Source: Galbula dea (lineage: Eukaryota; Chordata; Aves; Piciformes; Galbulidae). From it: DNA of 64,000 nucleotides. A model generated the notes under the pieces. The model saw only the letters and a program-made list of their open reading frames with translations, made no database searches and was not told where the DNA came from. The position numbers and the translations under genes were made by a program. Below are positions 35,913-47,974 of this stretch, piece by piece. Each line of letters starts with the position of its first letter. Positions within the stretch are counted from its first letter, which is position 1. The DNA lies in assembly GCA_013399015.1 (NCBI GenBank), contig VWZX01010081.1, positions 508,180-572,179 on the forward strand, read 5' to 3'.

Positions 35913-36107
35913 TTAGCTCCACGTGGGGAATTGTTTCAGCCTGGAGAGAGGAACATCTTGTCCTCGTACCGGCACAATTCGCTGTACTCTGACTTTTTCT
36001 AGGAGGTCTCTCGCATTCAAGTACTGACTCGTCCCGATTCCCTTAGCCTTGGAGATCTGAGGCACATACAGGCTGCAGTGGTATGGCTCCAGGCCATACA
36101 GCACACA
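35913..36107 (-). CDS. Possible coding exon or coding relic, unrecognised
   Basis: On the minus strand an open frame of about 64 codons begins just after an AG (cttag at about 36108-36112) and ends at a TAA inside gctaaggtgact. Its product includes GLEPYHCSLYVPQISKAKGI and ARDLLEKVRVQRIVPVRGQD. The segment holds seven CpG sites in about 130 bp, unusual for this window, which may reflect selective constraint or lack of methylation. No start codon is needed if this is an exon. An upstream polypyrimidine tract is poor, and I recognise no family. It could be a terminal exon, a relic or chance. Confidence 0.2.
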   Translation of the reverse strand, partial: CVLYGLEPYHCSLYVPQISKAKGIGTSQYLNARDLLEKVRVQRIVPVRGQDVPLSRLKQFPTWS

Positions 36108-38663
36108 CTAAGCATTACCATATGTCACAGAGGCAGCTAGACAAAATCTTCCCTGAAATGCAGAGTGCTGGATACGTGCAAAACTTCACTCGTTGAAGAC
36201 CAAACAGCAAAGGTTGTGTAAAACCAAATCTGTTTACTGCTGAGCATCGGCAGCTGCTTTCAAATTTACAAATACATTTGTGTTCCACAGAACATAAATA
36301 AGAAACAATCAATTTCCTAGCTGGCTGCCAAGACCTGAGATGGGGATTTCATTTTTTTTCTCTTTTTCCTGGGCATTGCTGCAGGGTTTCAAGCACCTTG
36401 ACCCACAGGTGGAATGACCACCAAGGTCTGCAGCTCCTCACCCTGCCGCCGAAGGAGAGCTGGATCTCATTGACATGAATTGCCTCAGGCTCTGAGGGAA
36501 GGATTTGGTCTTTGTTCCACCCAGGATTTCCCTGGTGTGGAGGAGCTCCAAGACTATATGTCTGACAGATCTGTTCTGGGGACTGCCACAAGGGAGGATG
36601 CACTAGGACCAACTGCAGAAGATGCATCTTGCACAAGGACACACGAGGTCTCATCAGAAAGGCTGTGTCACACATTCTTCTGACTATAATCTCATGAACA
36701 CAAATATTTAACATCCATCCCAGCCCCAGATTTATAAAAAGCCATCTGCTAACTGCTTTTACTGGGTCCCAATTCAGCTATCTCCATGGTGGGACTGATA
36801 CCACTCACAACTGATGTGATACCTTCAATTTGAGGGGAAGATCGTTATTTGGGCTAATTTCCTCATGGAAAAGCCTTGTGTAATTGAAGAGTGTTGAAAA
36901 CGAGTGGGGCTGGGCAGAAATACAAACCAGTTGTGCATTGCTGATGGTACCCATTTCACTAGTGCCTTCTAGCTGAAGCACGAGCTCTAGGAATCATATG
37001 ATGGTTGAAAAAGAAAACAGCTTTTTGCTTTAAAAAAAAATATAAAAAATCAGTCCCTGGTCCTTATTATCAAAAAGTTCAAAATATGAGGTTTAAGGCT
37101 GAAAAATAAAAAGACAAGAACAATTCCAATTGTATTTTGTAAATCTAATTACTTTAAACACGACCTCAGAATGTTGGGAACTGAACACAACAGTGTCAAT
37201 TACACACAAATTCCTGCAAAAAGGAAATGATGTGGGTTTAAATGACATTATAATGGCTTAAGCTTATCTATATCAATTAAGCCCATTAAAAAAATATGTG
37301 ACTGTTAATACATAAAACAACATTAAAATATAATAACTGTTTTCTCTTAAAGGTTAAATGGGCTCGATTCTTTACATGTGCAAATGAAAGTCATTGCATT
37401 TCATTAATTGCCATCATCTTGCTTGCTCATGTTTCTTCAAAAATGCAAGTCTGGGCACTTTTAGCATGCAAATTTACCTTTCAAATCCTTGCCATAAAAG
37501 ACCTTGGTCACTACATGACCCCCACAGGTGGAGCAGAGCCCTTTAATACTACACATGGCCTGGCTCAGTTTACGGGCTTGATGGAGCTCTGTTGATATTT
37601 TCCTCCAGCAATTGTTCACAGCCTTTACAGCACATAATGAAACTTGCCTTTTGGATTTATTTTCATGAGCTGGAATCCCTGATCCTAACTGGTGTACACA
37701 TAAAGTGTTTGTAGTTACGAGGTAAACAATTTACTCCAGTATCAAGGCAACATCGGTGAAGGTCTTAGTGGGCTCCCAAATACGTAGGATCAACCCACCC
37801 CTGTTTGTTGCAACAGCTATGGTAAGACAAACTCCCAGTGCATCCTGCAGAGACCAAGGAGAGCTCTTTGTCTCAGTGCATGGAAACATGCCCTATTCCC
37901 ACCCACCAGCCCCACCATCACCTCGCAGCCAGCCATTGTATGGACCTGAGCGAGAAGATGGTCTGGTTGCTCCTACAGGTGTTACATTTTTGTTTGCTCC
38001 CCCCAGCGACCAGGAACTCCAAGAATGTATCTCAAAACAATGTGCTGGCATGGCTGAGAACGTACATATAAGGCCACTGAGGTCCACACAGCAAGGATTG
38101 CACAATAACCCATTAAAATAAACATTTGCAACCACAGATAGCTGGGCTGAAATCCCTGCTCTGATACAAATAACATCTGGACAACTTTTGTATGCATCTT
38201 CCAGCATAAAACACCCTTGAGAAAAAATAGAAGGCGAGCTAAAAGACAAAGGACCACTAAAGATTTTATTATGCTATGGGTGTGGTGTCATAAATTTGAG
38301 GGGATTCAGGCAAGAGTTGCCAAGCTTGAATTTAAACAGCATGTTGTTTTTTAAAAGTTGTAACATTAGTGACGAACAAGTCAGTATTCTTACATAATTA
38401 ATCCAGTGTGAAACAGAGGGACTGGAAGACATCCAGTGGTTTAAAAATAACTCAATCATTTATAAGATCCACAGCACTGTATAGGATTTAACATTAAGGC
38501 ACAGGAAGCGAAGGCATCTCAGTACGGAGCATGCTGCTTTAATTCCACAAAAGCCTGATGAATTTAGCTCACTGTACAGGAGCCCTGCAACATGAGGGAG
38601 GTTCCTCTCCAGTGGAGCCCAGGTTTAACAACTAAGGGTTTTCTGACCATGAGTTTTTACAGG
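36108..38663. other. AT-rich unique sequence, possible regulatory segment
   Basis: Between about 37020 and 37490 the sequence is AT-rich and repeat-free. It has ATTA/TAAT strings and an octamer-like atgcaaat at 37467-37474, a pattern often seen in conserved noncoding elements. Frames at 36349-36714 (minus), 37756-38121 (plus) and 37893-38249 (minus) overlap each other in places and have no motif. Confidence 0.3.
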
Positions 38664-39080
38664 ATAACAGAATATTAGAGGTTGGAAGGGACCTCTAGAG
38701 ATCATCTAGTCCAACCCCATTGTCAGAGCAGGATCATCAAGAGCAGGTTGCAGAGGATGGTGAGCTTAGAATGTCTCCAGAGATGGAGACTACACCACCT
38801 CCCTAGGCAGCCTGGGCCAGGGCTCCATCACTCTCAAAGTAAAGAAGTTCCTTCTTATGTTTAGATAGAACTTCCTATCTTCCAGTTTGTGCCTGTTCCC
38901 TCTTGTCCTGTCACTGGACACCACCGAAAAAAGCCTGGCCTCATCCTCCTGACCCCCACCCATTCAGTATTGATAAGCATTGAGAAGATCCCACCTCAGT
39001 CTTCTCTTCTCTAGGCTAACCAGCCCCTGCTCTCTCAGCCTCTCCCCATAAGACAGAGGTTCAAGTCCCCTCATCATTTT
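38664..39080 (-). mobile_element. CR1 LINE, long 3' fragment
   Basis: This antisense copy is about 417 bp. It opens aacagaatattagaggttgg and includes aagggacctctagagatcat, gagactacaccacctcccta, cctgttccctcttgtcctgt, and internal blocks ctcttctctaggctaaccag and tcagcctctccccataagac. It is 5'-truncated. Confidence 0.95.
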
Positions 39081-39800
39081 TGTGTTTGATTTGTGTTTTG
39101 ATTTGTATTTGACTTTTTCCTCCCCACCACATAGAGATGTCTCTAGCTGGAGAAGTCATGAAGAGAGAACAAAGTGGGAGTGCTTTTTTTTCAGAATGGT
39201 AACTTTTCACTGGAAAGAGTGAGAAAAAGACAAAGATATGTGGGGAAGCTAATGAGCATTTTCAGAAGGCATATAATCACAGGAAGAATTTGAATGGACT
39301 TTAACATCTAGTGTTATTCATTAGTGATGTTTCCAGCTGGCAAGACGCACAAGTGCGTGCAAACTGGAGACACAGCATGAGTAGGGCTCAAGGTAATGAT
39401 AGAGAAAACCAGCCAAACAAAACCCTTGTTCACTGCACTGACCTGAAGTCACTACTTACATCTATAAATTGAGGGTCTGATTCTGTGAGTTATTCTGACA
39501 CAACACTCCAGCAAAGTTGCCCTGTGGAGTGGTTATAGTTACTCTTCCTGCAAGATGGAAGCAAGCAACAGGCACAGATATATTTGATTATTCCCCTTAT
39601 GTGTCTATAATTGGGAAGGAAGTTCCAGGCAAAGCTGTCTCTGAACACTATATTCCAGTTCTCAAGGGAAACTGGTGCACCTTATATAACTTTTAATTTT
39701 GGTGCAAGCTCCCAAGCTGTAGCCCACTCCACTGTCCAGTGCTCATCTCTCATCCAAGCAATGGTCATTGCTGTGGAGTGACCTGCTGCAGCAGGGTGGA
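39081..39800. other. Unique sequence, no gene recognised
   Basis: No repeat or convincing coding frame was found. This gap separates the last of the antisense CR1 series from the first of the sense series. Confidence 0.4.
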
Positions 39801-40266
39801 TGTCTGGAGCAGGGTTTCATGTCCAAAGAAGGGCAACAAAGCTGGTGAAGGGTCCAGGGCACAAGTCTTATGAAGAGTGGCTGATGGAACTGACATTGTT
39901 CAGTCTGGAGAAGAATAGGCTCAGGGGAGATCTTCTTGCTCTTTACAACTACCTGAAAGGAGATTGGAGTGAGGTGGGGTTCAGTCTCTTCTCTCAGGTG
40001 ACTAGAGATAGGACAAGAGGAAGTGACCTCAAGTTGCACTAAGGGAAGTTTAGGTTAGATATTAAGAAGAATTTCTTCACTGAAAGAGTGGTTAGTCATT
40101 GGCCCAAGCTGCTCAGGAAAGTGGTGAAGTCACCATCCCTGAAGCTGTTCAGAAAACATGTAGATGTAGCATATCATGACATGGTTTAGTGAGCATGGAG
40201 TTGCTGGGTTGATGGTTGGACTTGATGATCTTCGAGGTCTCTTCCAACCTAAAAGATTCTATGAAT
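39801..40266 (+). mobile_element. CR1 LINE, long 3' fragment
   Basis: This sense copy of about 466 bp reads tgtccaaagaagggcaacaa, agctggtgaagggtccaggg, gttcagtctggagaagaata, then agagataggacaagagg, cttcactgaaagagtggtta and ttggacttgatgatcttcga. It finishes in aaagattctatgaatt. The frames across it are decayed. Confidence 0.95.
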
Positions 40267-40304
40267 TAAAAAACTATTGAAACCTAAATCATAGGTCAAT
40301 TGAC

Positions 40305-40769
40305 ATGCAGATCATTACCATCCATGCCAAAGTCAAGGGATTTTTCCCTTGCAGCAAGTATAGCCCTTTATTGTGGCCCTTCTTGGAGAAAAGCTCAACA
40401 CCATGTACTCCCTCCAAAATCCCAGGAGGTACAAAAACCATGTTGGGATCAGGTCCCAGAGTGAATTTCCACGTTGGAAACATCACAGACCTTCCCCAAG
40501 CCACCAATCTGTACAAGACTATCATGTTTCTTGCAGCACAGAAATTGGTGGGGGTCCAGAAGAAGCTAAACCCTCTATTTGAAATCAGTCTCCAGAAAGC
40601 TGATGGTTTGGATGAAGCAAGATCCAAATTTGAACTGCTTTTAACAGCTAATGGTGCTGAGCCAGATTTTGGGCTGACTCTCCCATTGTGTCTTTCTATT
40701 GAGCAGAGAACCTGTATTGCCCTGTGGTCATCACTTGGCATGACCACCATGTCATACTTCAAAGTCTAG
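40305..40769 (+). CDS. 155-codon open frame, unrecognised (doubtful)
   Basis: The plus-strand frame from an ATG at 40305 to a TAG at 40767-40769 encodes 154 residues, with stretches such as TDLPQATNLYKTIMFLAAQK and LQKADGLDEARSKFELLL. Two AATAAA signals follow at 40875 and 40882, so a compact intronless transcript or retrocopy is conceivable. However, the minus strand is open over the same region (157 codons, 40289-40762), there is no poly(A) tail, and I recognise no family on either strand. In 64 kb read in six frames, about one such frame is expected by chance. It begins about 40 bp after a CR1 3' end. Confidence 0.15.
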   Translation: MQIITIHAKVKGFFPCSKYSPLLWPFLEKSSTPCTPSKIPGGTKTMLGSGPRVNFHVGNITDLPQATNLYKTIMFLAAQKLVGVQKKLNPLFEISLQKADGLDEARSKFELLLTANGAEPDFGLTLPLCLSIEQRTCIALWSSLGMTTMSYFKV

Positions 40770-43084
40770 ATGGACATCTTGATGACATTTCATCATTCAC
40801 TGCATCATCCTAGTCTGTGAAACCACACCAGAAGTGGTCTGCTCTTAAGAATATGAGAATCCCTGATAAAGGGAAATAAAGAATAAATCAAACAGACAGA
40901 AGGTGACTCTTCTTTAGCATGGCTTGACATGCAGGATGAGAGCAAATACATCCAAATTGTAATCTTGAATGATCAAAATAAATCACATACAATTGATTTT
41001 GACTAATGTAAAACTAACTGAATATATTTCTGGAAACAGTACTTATGAATTAATAATAGTGATTAAGATGAATTAAACACACAGACTAAATTCTGCCCTC
41101 CAACATGCTGACTTCCATGGAAACTGTGCGTGCATTTAGGGTCTGAGCCTAGCAAGTTAATTCTGAATTATTTTTATCTGTTGAATCAAAGTAGCATGTT
41201 AAAAAGAATTTATGGGGCTAAATAACATGTTATACTTACCAATGTTTATTGAGCTTTGAATATTATTTCCCCCCTATTAAAAGTGTATTTGCTTAACAAT
41301 GCAAAAAAGTGGCTTTCTAAAAGCCATTACTGCTGGACTGCAGCAAGTCTTAACTAAATAAAGGTGGAAGATCTAGGTGTAAAAAGTGGATAAGGAGAGG
41401 GTCCAAGAATCACTAACCCTAGCTCCTGTTTTGCATTGCTTTCCATTTGGATAGAAGAAGTCTGATCCCCAAGTCTCCCTCCATTCTGATAGTATTATGT
41501 CCCACTTTATGACCTTTTTTTGTCATATGACATTATGACAATTATTTCCCTTGAAAAAGTAATTTATCTTTTTGTTATATATTTATCTTTCTAGAAACCT
41601 ACCCTTTTCATAAATATATATACTTATATATTTCTACTTGTGTAAAATGTATTTTATTTCTATGTGTATATACAGACATATTTTCTCTTAGGTATTTCCC
41701 TACTCCTCTCTGCAACAAATTAAATCTTTGGGACAAACTTGTTCTTGGACTAAAACTCACAAGAAGCTCAGAGTAAAGGAAATGGAGTAAACTGTAAGAC
41801 ACCATGTGGGATTTCCTATGAGGATTTAGAGGGACATTTAAGAAAGAGAAATGATTGACTCAAGCAAGTTCAAAACCTTTAGGTGAATGGATAGTGTTTA
41901 AGATTAGGCATTAAGAACAGAAAGGAGGAATAACTATGGCTATGGAACTACATATCAAATGAGCTATGCTGCCAGATGGGTTTCTTCAAGGTAGCATGTG
42001 TCAGGTTAACCTATCTCTGCCTGGTATCAGTTCAGATTAATTCAGATGAGAACATCTGCAAAGGAGGACTTGTAGGTGAGCAGAGAAGAGCCTGTATTAT
42101 CAGAGGGGATTTAAATACCTCAGCAAGCTCAGCCCAATAAAGGGAAGGCTGAGCTGCAATTTCTGCCTATAAATAAACCAATGGGGTTAAAAGAAGCTGG
42201 GAGAAGATCTGCTATTAACACAAGTAGGAATGGATATCATCTGGCAGTTAATGAGCTTCGGGAGAAGCTTGACGAAGAGACCTGACAGTGCCAGCTCTCC
42301 AGCAGCTGTCCCATGAGGGCACAGGGATGGGGATGGGGAAAGGCAGAAAACAACAGCCCCAAAGGCAGTTGAAGATGGAGCTTGATCAATTCACATATGG
42401 GATTATGTGATGTGGGTGTGAAACCCAACACTCAGAGAGGCCCTGCCAGTCCCATGTTGCTAACATGAAATATTTTGTTAGAAGTACAGCTCTGTACATT
42501 TTTAAGAACTACCAAAAAAAATTAGGTTTACAACAGTGATAAAACAAAAATTTTCCCATCAAAATATTCCCTCCAAACAGTCTGAGTGCTCTAAATTAAT
42601 TAATTTATTTATTTTCAGTAGAAAACTCCCTCTGGCATTTGGGGTTCAAGTCAGGACGTCTGGAAGGGACTTAGACATTTATGCCTCACTGCTACTGGAT
42701 AACCTCCTCCAGAGACCCCAAAGCATGTTTGGGTTAGTCTTCATGTTTCTGGTGATTAAACAGCTCTTAGAGTCACCTCTTGCTAAATCCTAATGACATG
42801 AGATTTGCTGTCTCTGTGTTAGATGTTAACAGGAAAATGTGCTGTTTTCTCATCCATAGATGCCTGCCAAAAGGGAGGTCCCAGTCCTCCTTTTTGCCAC
42901 AAACTAGTCAAGGACAGGGTCTGGCTCATGGCAAGGACATTCAGCACAGGCACTGGAATATCCTGGAGAAGCCAAAGGCTCTTCTAAGTATGATCTGGAA
43001 CAGCAGGTTGGGCAAATATCTGCTGCTACATACTCTAGTTGATCTTACCTTAGGCCAGCTGGGTGCACCAGATGCTCTAATTAG
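40770..43084. other. AT-rich unique sequence, no gene recognised
   Basis: 40950-41340 and 41480-41680 are AT-rich and repeat-free. Short frames at 42536-42793 and 42780-43127 lack motifs. Confidence 0.4.
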
Positions 43085-43101
43085 TAGACCATATCAGAAT
43101 T

Positions 43102-43136
43102 TTTCTAATAGAAAATTGCTTTTCTAATAGAAAATA
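43102..43136. repeat. Two tandem perfect inverted repeats
   Basis: The 16-bp string ttttctaatagaaaat occurs at 43102-43117 and again at 43121-43136. Each copy contains a palindrome, ttttcta-a-tagaaaa, with 7-bp arms and a 1-bp centre. The result is a direct repeat of two hairpin-capable units. Confidence 0.9.
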
Positions 43137-43284
43137 GCCTTTCCAGGAAAAGGTTGTTGGGAAAACAGTAGTTGGGGTTGAAGAGTTTTTCTTTCTGTGT
43201 TATTAAACTACAGCTTTCTGGTTAATTGGTTCAAAAGTTTTTAATCAATCTCATTTTTATCAACAACTTGAAAGATCATTGTGA

Positions 43285-43313
43285 ATTTCCAAAAATATGG
43301 TATTTTTGGAAAT
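43285..43313. repeat. Perfect inverted repeat, 13-bp arms
   Basis: The arm atttccaaaaata (43285-43297) is followed by the loop tgg and then the exact reverse complement tatttttggaaat (43301-43313). No T run follows to suggest a transcription terminator, and the genome is eukaryotic. The motif could be a protein-binding palindrome or a remnant of a terminal inverted repeat. Confidence 0.9.
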
Positions 43314-44189
43314 CCTCTCCCATGAAAAATGTTGTGGTTTTGAATTTTCATCCAAGGGTTGGATTAATTTCTTTTCTAAAAACAGAAAATATGTCATGGG
43401 AAGGGATTTCCACTTTCTAGGCAGCCATGGCATTTAGTGGTATTATTACAATTAGTTATGTTCATTCCTTTTATGTAGAACCATTCATAAATACCTTAAA
43501 TCATAGCAAAGACTACACACAAGTTAGTTTTTACAGAATAAGGCAATCAGAAAGAGAATCCTATTTTTTATAAGAAAAAAAATAATCAAAACTTTGCTTT
43601 GGGAGCAGAACTTGGATGCAAATACAGTCACAGGTCAGTAATTAAACAATCTAAAGCTTTATAGTGAAATAACCAACTTGAAAATAATTCAATGCATTTA
43701 AATAGTCCCAATTTTTGGAAGTTGTTATCAGGGATAGACATAAAACTTAGCCCTTGCTCTTCAAGCTGCTGAAGGCTCTCCAGGACCATCACTAGATGGA
43801 TACAAGCTGTGTCTGACACAGGAGCATGCTGCTAATTGGTAGAGGCCAGGGACAAGTTACAGAGAAACATCCAGCATCCTGATAAAATAATCTTGAAGAC
43901 TCTTAGTTTTGATTACTCCTTGGAAACACATAAGGAGAAAAGAATTTACAATACCCATGATCTGGTCCTTGCAAATAAAGAGCACAAAGGAACCACTTGG
44001 AAATTAAGATCCTGACCTGGAATTTGGGTGCCATGGTTTGAAATTCCTATGTCCACAAGTAAAATCCATCCAGAACAAAGGTCCCAACTGTAAAAGACAT
44101 GACACATTCAGATGGAGAAAGGTCCAAAGGAAAATGGTTCTGGCTGAAGCTCAACAAAGCCACACAACTTGTATGTACATCATGAGCTT
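43314..44189. other. Unique sequence, no gene recognised
   Basis: A further ttttctaaaaacagaaaat string at about 43372-43390 resembles the inverted repeats upstream. No gene or known repeat is seen. Confidence 0.4.
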
Positions 44190-44404
44190 CTCAGATGGAA
44201 GTTCTTCACCATGAGGGTGGTGAGACAGTAGAACAGGTTGTCCAGAGAGGTTGTGGAAGCCTCATCCATGGAAGCTTTTAAGACAAGGCTGGATGGAGCC
44301 CTGGGCAACCTGATCTAGTGGATGGTGTCCCAGCCAGGCATGGGGGTTGGAACTAGATGATCTTTGAGGTCCCTTCCAACTCTGATGATTCTATGAATCT
44401 ATGT
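44190..44404 (+). mobile_element. CR1 LINE, 5'-truncated 3' region
   Basis: This sense copy includes ggaagttcttcaccatgagg, ttgtccagagaggttgtgga, aactagatgatctttgaggt and cccttccaactctgatg, and ends gattctatgaatctatg. It is a shorter member of the subtype seen in antisense at 4131 and 27953. Confidence 0.94.
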
Positions 44405-45140
44405 TTATCCAAGAACCTGCCATGGTAGTCAGTGATAACCCAGGTGTTGATACCACATCTGTATTCCCTTCAGAACATCAGTCCTCCAGTGGTTTAATGT
44501 ATCCTATATGAAGGTAACCATACTAGTTAAATAGAAATACATAGGCTGATGGCTGGTGTGAATATATATATATATTTATAATTTAATTTTCTGGGATTCT
44601 GTGAGCCATAAGGTAAATAAACTTTGACAAATTATGTGTGTTTTAAACTGAAAAGAACAGCATTAAAGGGTTTGCTCAGCCTTGTAAAGGCAGGCTTTCT
44701 TTCCCAATACCTGTGTTCTTCTTCCTAGCAGCAAAAGGCATAGGTCCTGTGCCAAAATTTCTAGTTCATGAACGTTATCTGCAGCATAATGAAATCCATC
44801 TGCTGTCACCTGATGCATAGCAGCTCAGTTGGCAACCTAAGTCTTGCATTAACATAGAGATGAACTATTTCTTTTCCTGCTCAAAGCAGCTTACATCTAC
44901 TGTATCTCTGAATTATCATGGTTAATATGACTTAGAGGATGGACAATTCGCTGCTGGCACTGCTTTTAGTGTATCAATTATTTACTACTAGATACCAGGA
45001 GCTGGTGCTACCAGGGGTTGTGCCCAGCAAAGAGTAGTTTTAAGAAGCTTGCAGAAGACCAAACAGCTTTAGAGGACCAGCCAAACTTCTGGAGTCATGG
45101 ATGAAGGGAAAAAGTAAAAATTATGATAGTCCCCAGGATT
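44405..45140. other. Unique sequence with a (TA)n run
   Basis: A short TA microsatellite lies at about 44563-44582. No gene is recognised. Confidence 0.4.
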
Positions 45141-45196
45141 AATAGTTGGACTTGATAATCCTAAAGGTCTTCTCCCATCAAAATGATTCTATAATC
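45141..45196 (+). mobile_element. CR1 LINE, very short 3' fragment
   Basis: It reads aatagttggacttgataatc then ctaaaggtcttctc and ends aatgattctataatctt. This is the CR1 terminal block in sense orientation, truncated to about 56 bp. Confidence 0.8.
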
Positions 45197-47863
45197 TTTG
45201 TCAGATAGTACATTGCCTCCAACATTTGCAGCAGGAAGACAAGAGACATGACACAAACTCCAGCATCCCCATACACATATTAACAGTTCTGTCCCTAACT
45301 TTTATTAAAACCTGGATGAAGGAAAAAGATTCAGTCCAATTATTTACAGATAATTAATGGGGAAAAAATGATTATTTGCCTTTAGAGAAGATATTCACTG
45401 GAAAATGATGCCATCATGCTCTCTTTGAAGGGCTGCTGCAGCTTTTGCAGATGTTGTTGGTACAATTCATTTAAGTGAACTACTTGTGAGAAGGTTTTAC
45501 CACTGCCATTACAGAGAAGTGCTGTGGCTGAGCTGGCAACACCCACCTTGATACCACAGTATCTTATGGGTTGCATCCCCTAACCATAGCCAAAGAACAG
45601 CTGAGGTTAAGCTGAAAGTTTGCTGGTAGGAAAGAATGATAGGATTGCTTCTGCCTGGCTGAAAGGGAAAATCTGAGAGCTCTGAGCACTGAAGGTACAC
45701 AAAGGGAAATGAACTTGGCCTGTGAATTGGGCCCTGGGGTTTGCAGTTCAATCCAACCACTGCAACTGCATCAAATACCTCAACAATGTGACAGACTTAC
45801 TCCTTGTGCCTGGGCAATCTAGTGCTCTGTTTCTCTGGAATAATGCAAGCACCCTGTGTTTGTGGCTTATCTAACTCCAAGCTATAAAATTACATATTTG
45901 GCTCATATTTAAACATGGCCCAGGAGAGCCATGCTGCTCTTTTTAACAGTGATAACATTTTTTTTAAAACATAATTGCATTGTTCTCCTTTAACTTACTC
46001 ATATTTAATAACCAAAGTAAGTTTTTTTCTCTCTTCCCATACTGATACTTTTTGCACCCTCAGTTTTCACTGAGTCTAAACTAGCTCAACACAGCTGAAA
46101 TGAAATATTTCATGCAATATCAGCTTTTTGGCAGCCATTGCATTTGTGTACCCATCAAAACTGCATCTTCTGAGAAGAGAAAGAATTAAGAAAAAGTCAT
46201 TTACCCAGTTAATTCTGTAACTATTGATTCCAGCATAAACCCCTTCCTCTTTATAAGATTAATTTTGTTCCTCCCATGCCCCACAGAAAAAAAAGCCTGT
46301 GCCCAGAGAAAAGCTGCTATGAAAGGGATACAAATGAACCTACTTAGATAATTGTAATTCCAGTCAGACACTGGCACCATGTAGTTCATGTTTTATCATA
46401 AGGGACCATAGCTAAGATTTAGCCATCAGTCTGAAGAGTGCAACATAGAATTTCACCCCCAACACTGCAGAGAAGGCAGAGTTGGCTCTGGTCAAGGGGA
46501 AGGTAACTGGGACTTTAATCAAGAGCCTTGAAAAAATAGGAGGGTTTTTTATTTGCATTGTGAGAAAACAGCATCTTCTTTAGACTCATGGTTCTAGCTT
46601 TCAATGCATATTCATCTACAGAAGGAGGACTTGCCACCCCTTTAGTCCACCAGCAGTGGGTTTGGAGGGCTAACCAAAACAGCAGCCATCACAATCCTGA
46701 ATGCTGCATTGCAAATGCCTGCCCTATATTTGAGAAGTAAAATCAAATAAAAACCTTCCCAGTTTTGTGTATTTTCTAGTGGAATCACAGCAGAAGGATT
46801 CCCCCTCCTCCTTTTTTTCTAATCAAAGACTGATTAATTAATTCTCATTATCTCCATCTCTGTCACAGAGATAGCATGCTGACCCTGTCAGAAAGCTGTT
46901 GTAGGTTGCCCCAGGCATGACTGTAATTTGGTTGGGGTTGAAGTGTTCACTTGTTATTTCAGCAGGTCTCATCACCCCCATGCCCACAGAAAAATGTTCA
47001 CAGAGAAGAACTTTGTTCACCAGTAGAGTGGGAAGAGGTGGTAAAACCAGTACAAGCCTCACTCTGTGCAACCTTCAGATGAGCAGAGCTCCAGAGAATA
47101 AATCACAGCCTCAGATCCTTCCACAATAACACCAAAGGCAGCTTCAGACTCAGTCAGGACAGAAACCAGACTGAGAAACAAAAGAAGACCTTTTCTACAG
47201 CAGAATGCATTCAGGAAAAACTTCTCTGCAGCAGCTGTTCTTGGGACAGAAGGAAGAGTGAATAAATCCCCCTCTCCTAGCAGACTTGCAGAGCAGCAGT
47301 CCACTAAAAGTGACCACATCAGGAAACAGTCCTCACCGCAGCTTCATCAGGGTGAGCTGAGACAACACCATGAATGTGGCAGACCAACAGGACCCATGAT
47401 TACTGGCAGCACACAGCACAAACCAAAAGCCTCCCTAGACAATGGAAACCACATTGCCTGAATCCCCCCTCAAATCACAAGGTTAATGCAGATCCAGCTT
47501 TCAACTCAGTGAGCTACATAAACCAGACGAGGTACAGCAAACAATGGCTCATGAGGGCGTCCCAGTTTCCACCAACAATGTTAGCCACGTTGGTGGTGAC
47601 TCAATTTGTTTCCATCATATGCTCTTTAGAGTTGCCTCTGGTAGCTGGAATTTTCATGCTCCATTATCCAGCTGCAGTGAAATGAGTTGGCACCCAGGAA
47701 AAAGCATCCAAAACTCTGTTTTCAGATTGTACCTCATGATTCCAGGTTTGAGAGTTGCTCCTCTTCCTCTTGACCTTCTTGGCTTAGCAGCAGAGTTCAG
47801 CTCAGAGCATGGCATCTTCCTGTACTGCTGTTCTGTAAAGCAAAAGGAGTCAGTAGTAACCTG
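45197..47863. other. Unique sequence, no gene recognised
   Basis: Frames at 47059-47319 (minus), 47374-47685 and 47544-47864 (plus) are motif-free and lie in conflicting frames. AT-rich, repeat-free text occupies 45880-46160. Confidence 0.4.
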
Positions 47864-47906
47864 ATAATAATAATAAGAAGAAGAATAATGTAATAATAAT
47901 AACAAA
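47864..47906. repeat. (AAT)n / (AAG)n microsatellite
   Basis: Runs of aataataataat are interrupted by aagaagaag. Confidence 0.85.
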
Positions 47907-47934
47907 GTCATAATAAAATTGGCTAAAAAAGGAT

Positions 47935-47974
47935 ATTTATCCTTTGTACAGACGATTTATCCTTTGTATAGATG
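47935..47974. repeat. 20-bp unit, two tandem copies
   Basis: The string atttatcctttgtacagacg is followed directly by atttatcctttgtatagatg, with two mismatches between the units. Confidence 0.85.

Noticed and set aside
36349..36714. 121-codon minus-strand frame, and similar frames at 37756-38249 on both strands
   Set aside because: They carry no motif, and opposite-strand frames overlap them, as chance frames in stop-poor text do.
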